Shown piece after piece: positions 59,569 through 64,000 of a stretch of 64,000 nt of DNA; the first letter of the stretch is position 1, and every line of letters begins with the position of its first letter. The DNA is from Eutreptiella sp. 'Long Island Sound 2002' (taxonomy: Eukaryota; Euglenozoa; Euglenophyceae; Eutreptiales; Eutreptiaceae), in the NCBI GenBank assembly GCA_964036045.1, contig OZ038382.1, forward strand, positions 76,122,687 through 76,186,686, given 5' to 3'. The notes under the pieces are model-generated. The model made no database searches, was not told the DNA's origin, and saw nothing but the letters and a program-made list of their open reading frames with translations. The position numbers and the translations under genes are program-made.

Positions 59569-60123
59569 TCACCATGGGAACCCCAGGTCCAGGAGTTCAG
59601 TGCGCATCGGAGCGGGAAGGCGGTGCCACGCGATAGATGTATACGCCACGATGGCATACCTTTCACCCTCCCATCGCTCCGGCCCATGCGTACGCCACGC
59701 ATTGAAAATCACCCCCTTTCGTGCATCCACAACAACCCCTTGCACAATTTGACGCCCACATTGCATCCATGCTTGACGCTGCGCCCCCCCCTCCCCCCCA
59801 CCACCAATCCACGCCGTAGTAAAGAAACCACCACCACGGAAATCACCCACTGCCACCACCCCACTCAACGCGGAGTCATCCCTTGGATGTTTGTGTACAT
59901 CCATGGGTGCACATCCGTTGCCCCACACGATGGAAATTGCGGTGTAACTGAGGGACGGTAAACAAACCGTGAGGAAATTATTTACAAGGCGCACAACATG
60001 TGCATCATCATGTGTCCTCTTAGACATGCCCACGTGTGTAAACGTCGGAAACTTCCTTGTTGCTCCCCATAGGATCCGGCGGTACTCTCCTCCATGTTTC
60101 TTCTTGTGGAGCCATCCCTTCAA
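59569..60123 (-). CDS. Candidate 2OG-Fe(II) oxygenase-like ORF
   Basis: Minus-strand frame without an ATG at its 5' end (partial or 5'-spliced). It contains VHKHPRDDSALSGVVAVGDF then RGGGFF, and later VVVDARKGVIFNAWRTHGPE and GERYAIVAYT. The spacing of HxxxxD, GGG, and a late H-x7-G-x-R fits the double-stranded beta-helix of 2OG-Fe(II) oxygenases, where His/Asp/His bind iron and Arg binds 2-oxoglutarate. Similar domains are, from memory, common in dinoflagellate genomes and in their retroelements. A G/C run at 59786-59805 may hide a frame change. It ends at TGA (59569). Confidence 0.45.
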   Translation of the reverse strand: MKGWLHKKKHGGEYRRILWGATRKFPTFTHVGMSKRTHDDAHVVRLVNNFLTVCLPSLSYTAISIVWGNGCAPMDVHKHPRDDSALSGVVAVGDFRGGGFFTTAWIGGGGEGGAQRQAWMQCGRQIVQGVVVDARKGVIFNAWRTHGPERWEGERYAIVAYTSIAWHRLPAPMRTELLDLGFPW

Positions 60124-60261
60124 GCCTTTAAAGGACTATGGTCAGCCCCACAAGGCTCCAACCGACATCGCAGATTGCGCAGAGCAAACGCATTGAGATG
60201 GACATGTCTACAACGAGAGATGAACGTGAGAGGCTAACCCCCATTATTGATTCACAAAGGT

Positions 60262-61192
60262 CCTCTGATGCACGAACTTGATAGGCTACCCCCTGACTAT
60301 TGGTTTACCAAGAACCTCTGATGCACGAATTTGATAGGCTACCCCCTGAATGTTCATTTACTGGGGGCTGTGATGCACGAACTTGATAGGCCACCCCCTG
60401 ACTATTCATTTACCAGGGCCTCTGATGCACGAACTTGATAGGCTACCCTCTGACTATTGATTTACCACGGGCCTCTGATGCACGAACTTGATAGGCTACC
60501 CACTGACTATTGATTTACCGGGGGCCTCTGATGCACGAACTTGATAGGCTACCCCCTGATTATTGAGTCAACAAGGGCCTCTGATGCACGAACTTGATAG
60601 GCTACCCCCTGACTATTGATCTACCTGGGGCCTGTGATGCACGAACTTGATAGGCTACCCCCTCATTATTGATTTACCACGGGCCTCTGATGCACGAACT
60701 TGATAGGCTACCCCCTGACTATTGACTTACCAGGGGCCTCTGATGCACGAACTTGATAGGCCACCCCCTGACTATTGATTTACCCAGGGCCTCTGATGCA
60801 CGAACCTGATAGGCTATCCCCTGACTATTGATTTACTGGGGGCCTCTGATGCACGAACTTGATAGGCTACCCCCTGATTATTGAGTCAACAAGGGCCTCT
60901 GATGCACGAACTTGATAGGCTACCCCCTGACTATTGATTTGCCAGCGGCCTCTGATGCACAAACTTGATAGGCTATCCCCTGACTGTTGACTTACCGGGG
61001 GCCTCTGATGCACGAACTTGATAGGCTACCCCCTGACAATCGATTTATCAGGGGCCTCTGATGCACGAACTTGATAGGCTACCCCCTGACTATTGATTTA
61101 CCAGGGCCTCTGATGCACGAACTTGATAGGCTACCCCCTGACTATTGATTCACCCGGGGCCTCCGATGCACGAACTTGATAGGCTACCGTCT
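60262..61192 (+). repeat. 53-bp tandem repeat
   Basis: About 17-18 units of CCTCTGATGCACGAACTTGA + TAGGCTACCCCCTGACTATT + GATTTACCAGGGG. Period 52-53 bp, well conserved; the last unit leads into a unique sequence at 61193. Confidence 0.95.
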
Positions 61193-61229
61193 GACTCATG
61201 TATGGCAAGACGTTGCCCTCCCCGGCCTT

Positions 61230-61510
61230 GAAGGATGCGGGGGGATGAGGGGGGTGGAGGGGGAGGTGAGGGCTGAGCTGGGGGGGAGGGGAGGGAGGGG
61301 AGGGGGGGGGGTTGGGGGGTTTGGGGCGTTGGAGGGGGAATTGGGGGGGGTCCGGGATGGCAGGAGGGTGCGGGGGGGGGGGCGGGGGAGGAGGATGTTG
61401 GAAAAGCTGGAGGGGCGTAGGGGGGAGAGGGGTGGGGGGGCTTGGGGGGGTTGGAGGGGAGGTTCGGGAGGGCCCGGGGGGGGGGAGCGTAGGGGGGAGA
61501 TACAGGGGTA
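61230..61510 (+). repeat. G-rich low-complexity tract
   Basis: Almost pure G with interspersed GGA/GGT, many runs of 4-10 G on the plus strand, so G-quadruplex formation is possible. Pro-rich frames on the minus strand are compositional. Confidence 0.85.
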
Positions 61511-61689
61511 AGAGGGGGGAACACTGGGGCGTCTGATGTACGACGGGCATCAACTCCAATGGTGATTGAATCATGAATCATTCACAGGCCCGCGCACGAC
61601 AGGCAAGGGAACGAAACAAATCAATAGCAGATGGATTGAGCAAGTAAAATGTGCGAATCCAGTACATTATTTTCAAGGATCCACTAGCA

Positions 61690-62648
61690 TTTGTTCACAC
61701 TTGGGTTAAACGGGAGAAACATATGGGGAGTCAGAATCAGGCTGATGACGACAACGCTAACTGACACTTGTAAGCATGTGGGGGTAAACCATAAAAACTG
61801 GCCGGTAACCTGGAAACAAAACTCGCTGGCTGGGATTCGGCCCAGAGGGTGCCGTAGCTTGGTTATCGCCCCCCTGTAGGGGGACCCTCTGGCACTCGAG
61901 GTTCCCGGGGTGTGACCACACAGAGTAAGAAAAAGTCACTGCCATGTCTTTCTTGTAGGGCTTGATCCAGGCTAAGCCCCCCTTAAAACCCTTTGTTGAT
62001 GCTGAGACAAACTTAAGTGTTTTTATCACTCTTTTGTGGCCTAAAGTACACTTTCTCAAGGTAACTAGGGTTGTGACCCTAGCCCCCCCCATGAAGTTCA
62101 CCCCTACCACTCAACTGAGCGGAGGTACCTTCCTTCATGGAGGTCATACCAAAATAAATCAGGCATTCCATGCTTGTGGGCCTTGGAGGTTAAGCCTAAG
62201 TGGTCTCCCACCCCAAGACCCCTATACTCAATTGATTCTACCACTTATTGTGGTCCTACTTTGTAACTGTTTCTGAATTCAGTTGCTTGGCCAAGTCATT
62301 TTCTGTGTGGTCCTGACATCTATGCCCCTCAGTCCTAACCAGCACCATTTCACCCAAAAGAGTGCACATGAAGTGCCTATTACAACCTCTGAGGCTAGAG
62401 TCTGACCAATTTTCATATAAAACCTTTTGCATTATTCATTTGTGATTGAATCTATGTCCATATACCTGCTTTGTCTATCTGCAGCCCTTCTGTGTTACAC
62501 TGGATTCCAAAACCAATCATTGATTTCATTGATTCGATCCATATTCAGTCCTTGCTCTACTTGCTGCTTTGGTTTGGGGTTTTCCACTACAAAACCAACT
62601 TGCAGGAATACATCAAAAGACCTAGGGCATAATTCAAGGACATCTTTC
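61690..62648 (+). mobile_element. Probable 5' LTR/leader of an LTR retrotransposon
   Basis: The ~1 kb upstream of the primer-site-like sequence lacks frames and includes a TATA-like TTCATATAAAACC (62415-62427). The 5' boundary cannot be fixed because the second LTR lies outside the window; a start near TGTTCACACTTG (61689) is a guess. Confidence 0.35.
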
Positions 62649-62660
62649 CGGTAGCAGAGA
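62649..62660 (+). promoter_or_regulatory. Primer-binding-site-like sequence (initiator Met tRNA)
   Basis: CGGTAGCAGAGA differs at its first base and last base from TGGTAGCAGAGG, the complement of the 3' end of eukaryotic initiator Met tRNA. It lies 140 bp before the gag start, where a primer site is expected. Confidence 0.4.
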
Positions 62661-62799
62661 CAGTCCCTTGAGACCTTTTGAACCGACCCTGAGAAGTGCA
62701 GAACAAAAGCTCAACAAAAAGTCCATAATGTCCACACCAAGTGTAAGGACCTGGCCTATCCGAACTGTTCAAGTACAAATGGGCAGTGTGGACCACCCA

Positions 62800-64000
62800 A
62801 TGAGTGAACCACCACACCGAGCACCACATCACCTCAGTGGCGCATCTGGGTCCCAAGGAGATCCAGAACGCAGAAGGGCGGAGAAGAATAAAGGCCTTAC
62901 CACCGAGGCCTTAGCAGCACACGGTGGAGACAGCTTCAGTCACCTCCACAGACGTGTGGCTGCTTCAGTATCACGATCCAATTGCCCAGCTTCATCCTCA
63001 ACTGCCATTGAAGGACCTGAGGAATATGAGAAGCTGAAGATGAAGATGGACGAGTACATCATGCACGATGAGTACTACAAATCCATCCGTGGGGAAGATG
63101 GAGAGGAACCACTGGCTGTACATGGGTCCAGACCACGTACGGATCTAGGGTCCTACTCACACTCAGGCCCTCCGTCTACTGCATCCCTGCCAAGACGACT
63201 ACGACCTGAGTACCCAACCCCAAGGGCTCCCGAAGTGGGCCCAACACGAGTCGAAGAACATCATCCAAGGCCAACCTACGGTGCCCTGGATCAAACGGCC
63301 GAGCTGCTGGCCAAATTCCTGTCTGGATCAGAAGATCCAGATGTGACGGCCTTATCAGAGGCCATTAAGGCTAAACTGGGTATTGCAGAACCCTTACGCA
63401 AGCCTGAGTTCCTCTCTCTCTCTCCAGGGCTGAGTACCCTGGCCGAAGATCTCAAGAGATCGAGGGTCTCAAGGCTGTTGCCTAAGGTTACCTGCCCCAG
63501 CCCCTTTCACCCCCGTGCCAGGACTGTGCCTATGGCGGACCTACAGGACGTGCCTGTCACAGAGAGTGAGAGAAGAGGGCTGTCAGCCCTGGCCCCACTT
63601 GCCGGCGTGTCGCCTTCAGGCCTAACTCCAGGGGGTGGGAAGATGGGCAGACCAATTGCCCAGGCGAACATCCAGCTGGAACTGCCGGAGTTCGACCCTA
63701 AAAACCTGCCTGAATGGGCAGAAGAATTTGCGGAGTTCCTTTTGTTGACTGGCCAATCCCATGTGGATGTGGCCACCAAATGTCCACTGCTAAAACGCTC
63801 ATGCAAAAAGAAATTTTTGCAAAAACAGGTGAATCAGATTGTGAAAACCTGTTCTACTTGGGCGGAGGTACTCCTGAGGTTAGAGAAAACATTCCCAGTC
63901 TATGAGACTGACCTCAGCGTACGCACACAAATTGAGGAGCTACCTATGCTCCCGGAGTTTCCATCCGCTGCGCGAATTTCTGAGTATGTGTGCGACATGG
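62800..64000 (+). CDS. LTR-retrotransposon gag polyprotein, 5' part
   Basis: Continuous frame of 400 codons from ATG at 62800 (MSEPPHRAPHH) to the window edge, no stop seen. The first ~270 residues are Pro/Ser/charged and low in structure (EEYEKLKMKMDEYIMHDEYY at about 79-98). A capsid-like domain follows: ELPEFDPKNLPEWAEEFAEF, LLLTGQSHVDVATKCPLLK, SCKKKFLQKQVNQIV and FPVYETDLSVRTQIEEL. From memory this domain resembles gag of retrotransposons abundant in dinoflagellates. Gag packages the element's RNA; pol should follow to the right. Confidence 0.72.
   Translation, partial: MSEPPHRAPHHLSGASGSQGDPERRRAEKNKGLTTEALAAHGGDSFSHLHRRVAASVSRSNCPASSSTAIEGPEEYEKLKMKMDEYIMHDEYYKSIRGEDGEEPLAVHGSRPRTDLGSYSHSGPPSTASLPRRLRPEYPTPRAPEVGPTRVEEHHPRPTYGALDQTAELLAKFLSGSEDPDVTALSEAIKAKLGIAEPLRKPEFLSLSPGLSTLAEDLKRSRVSRLLPKVTCPSPFHPRARTVPMADLQDVPVTESERRGLSALAPLAGVSPSGLTPGGGKMGRPIAQANIQLELPEFDPKNLPEWAEEFAEFLLLTGQSHVDVATKCPLLKRSCKKKFLQKQVNQIVKTCSTWAEVLLRLEKTFPVYETDLSVRTQIEELPMLPEFPSAARISEYVCDM

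Noticed and set aside
60262-61192. CRISPR-like array of 53-bp period
   Set aside because: The whole unit is conserved including the supposed spacer, so it is an ordinary tandem repeat.
61131-61581. Pro-rich extensin-like frames on the minus strand
   Set aside because: Composition of the G-rich tract alone; no signal peptide or repeat motif supports coding.
1-64000. Dinoflagellate spliced-leader relics as a lineage marker
   Set aside because: I looked for the leader's core by eye and saw no convincing copy; absence is not decisive either way.

Overview
This is nuclear DNA of a microbial eukaryote with a large, repeat-rich genome. The evidence is spliceosomal GT-AG introns, a mitochondrial ADP/ATP carrier split into exons, an LTR-retrotransposon gag, a LINE remnant, a MULE transposase and tRNA-derived elements; no bacterial operon is present. 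My preferred lineage is a dinoflagellate. That rests on recalled resemblance of the gag domain at the right edge (and of a 2OG-oxygenase-like ORF near 60 kb) to families abundant in dinoflagellate genomes, so it is not proven here.

Layout. 1-7.56 kb is a giant inverted repeat whose arms carry the same low-copy segment, an ACATC/GATGT microsatellite and a CTCCGTGAATT satellite; a third copy of part of the arm follows at 8.1-9.2 kb. 9.74-12.82 kb is a ~245 bp satellite whose unit contains two 20-bp palindromes of the CTGGGCTCTGCAGAGCCCAG type. 12.9-25.1 kb is a minus-strand cluster of intron-bearing genes: two paralogous ParB-like genes (D and C), two paralogous large transposase-like genes (A fairly intact, B decayed) and an unrecognised gene X between D and C. 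Short palindromes of the same kind sit in several of their introns. 25-30 kb is mostly non-coding, with a ~90 bp tandem array, a pair of tRNA-like segments and dispersed inverted repeats.

Four coding exons of an ADP/ATP carrier lie on the minus strand at 51.24-30.29 kb. The third and fourth are separated by a ~19.6 kb intron. That intron holds minisatellites of 47, 82, 94 and ~90 bp units, two copies of a dispersed element with a conserved hairpin-rich leader, and a LINE remnant. The last carrier exon was not found.

51.3-61.5 kb holds tRNA-like fragments, a 21-bp satellite that is open in frame on both strands, a broken MULE transposase with a SWIM zinc finger, a 2OG-oxygenase-like ORF, a 53-bp tandem array and a G-rich tract. 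The window ends in the 5' part of an LTR retrotransposon: a probable initiator-Met-tRNA primer site, then gag running off the edge.

Most very long ORFs at 36-45 kb and 53.8-55.3 kb are by-products of tandem repeats and are not annotated as genes. Homopolymeric G/C runs of 10-18 bases are common, so some apparent frameshifts may be sequencing or slippage artefacts.
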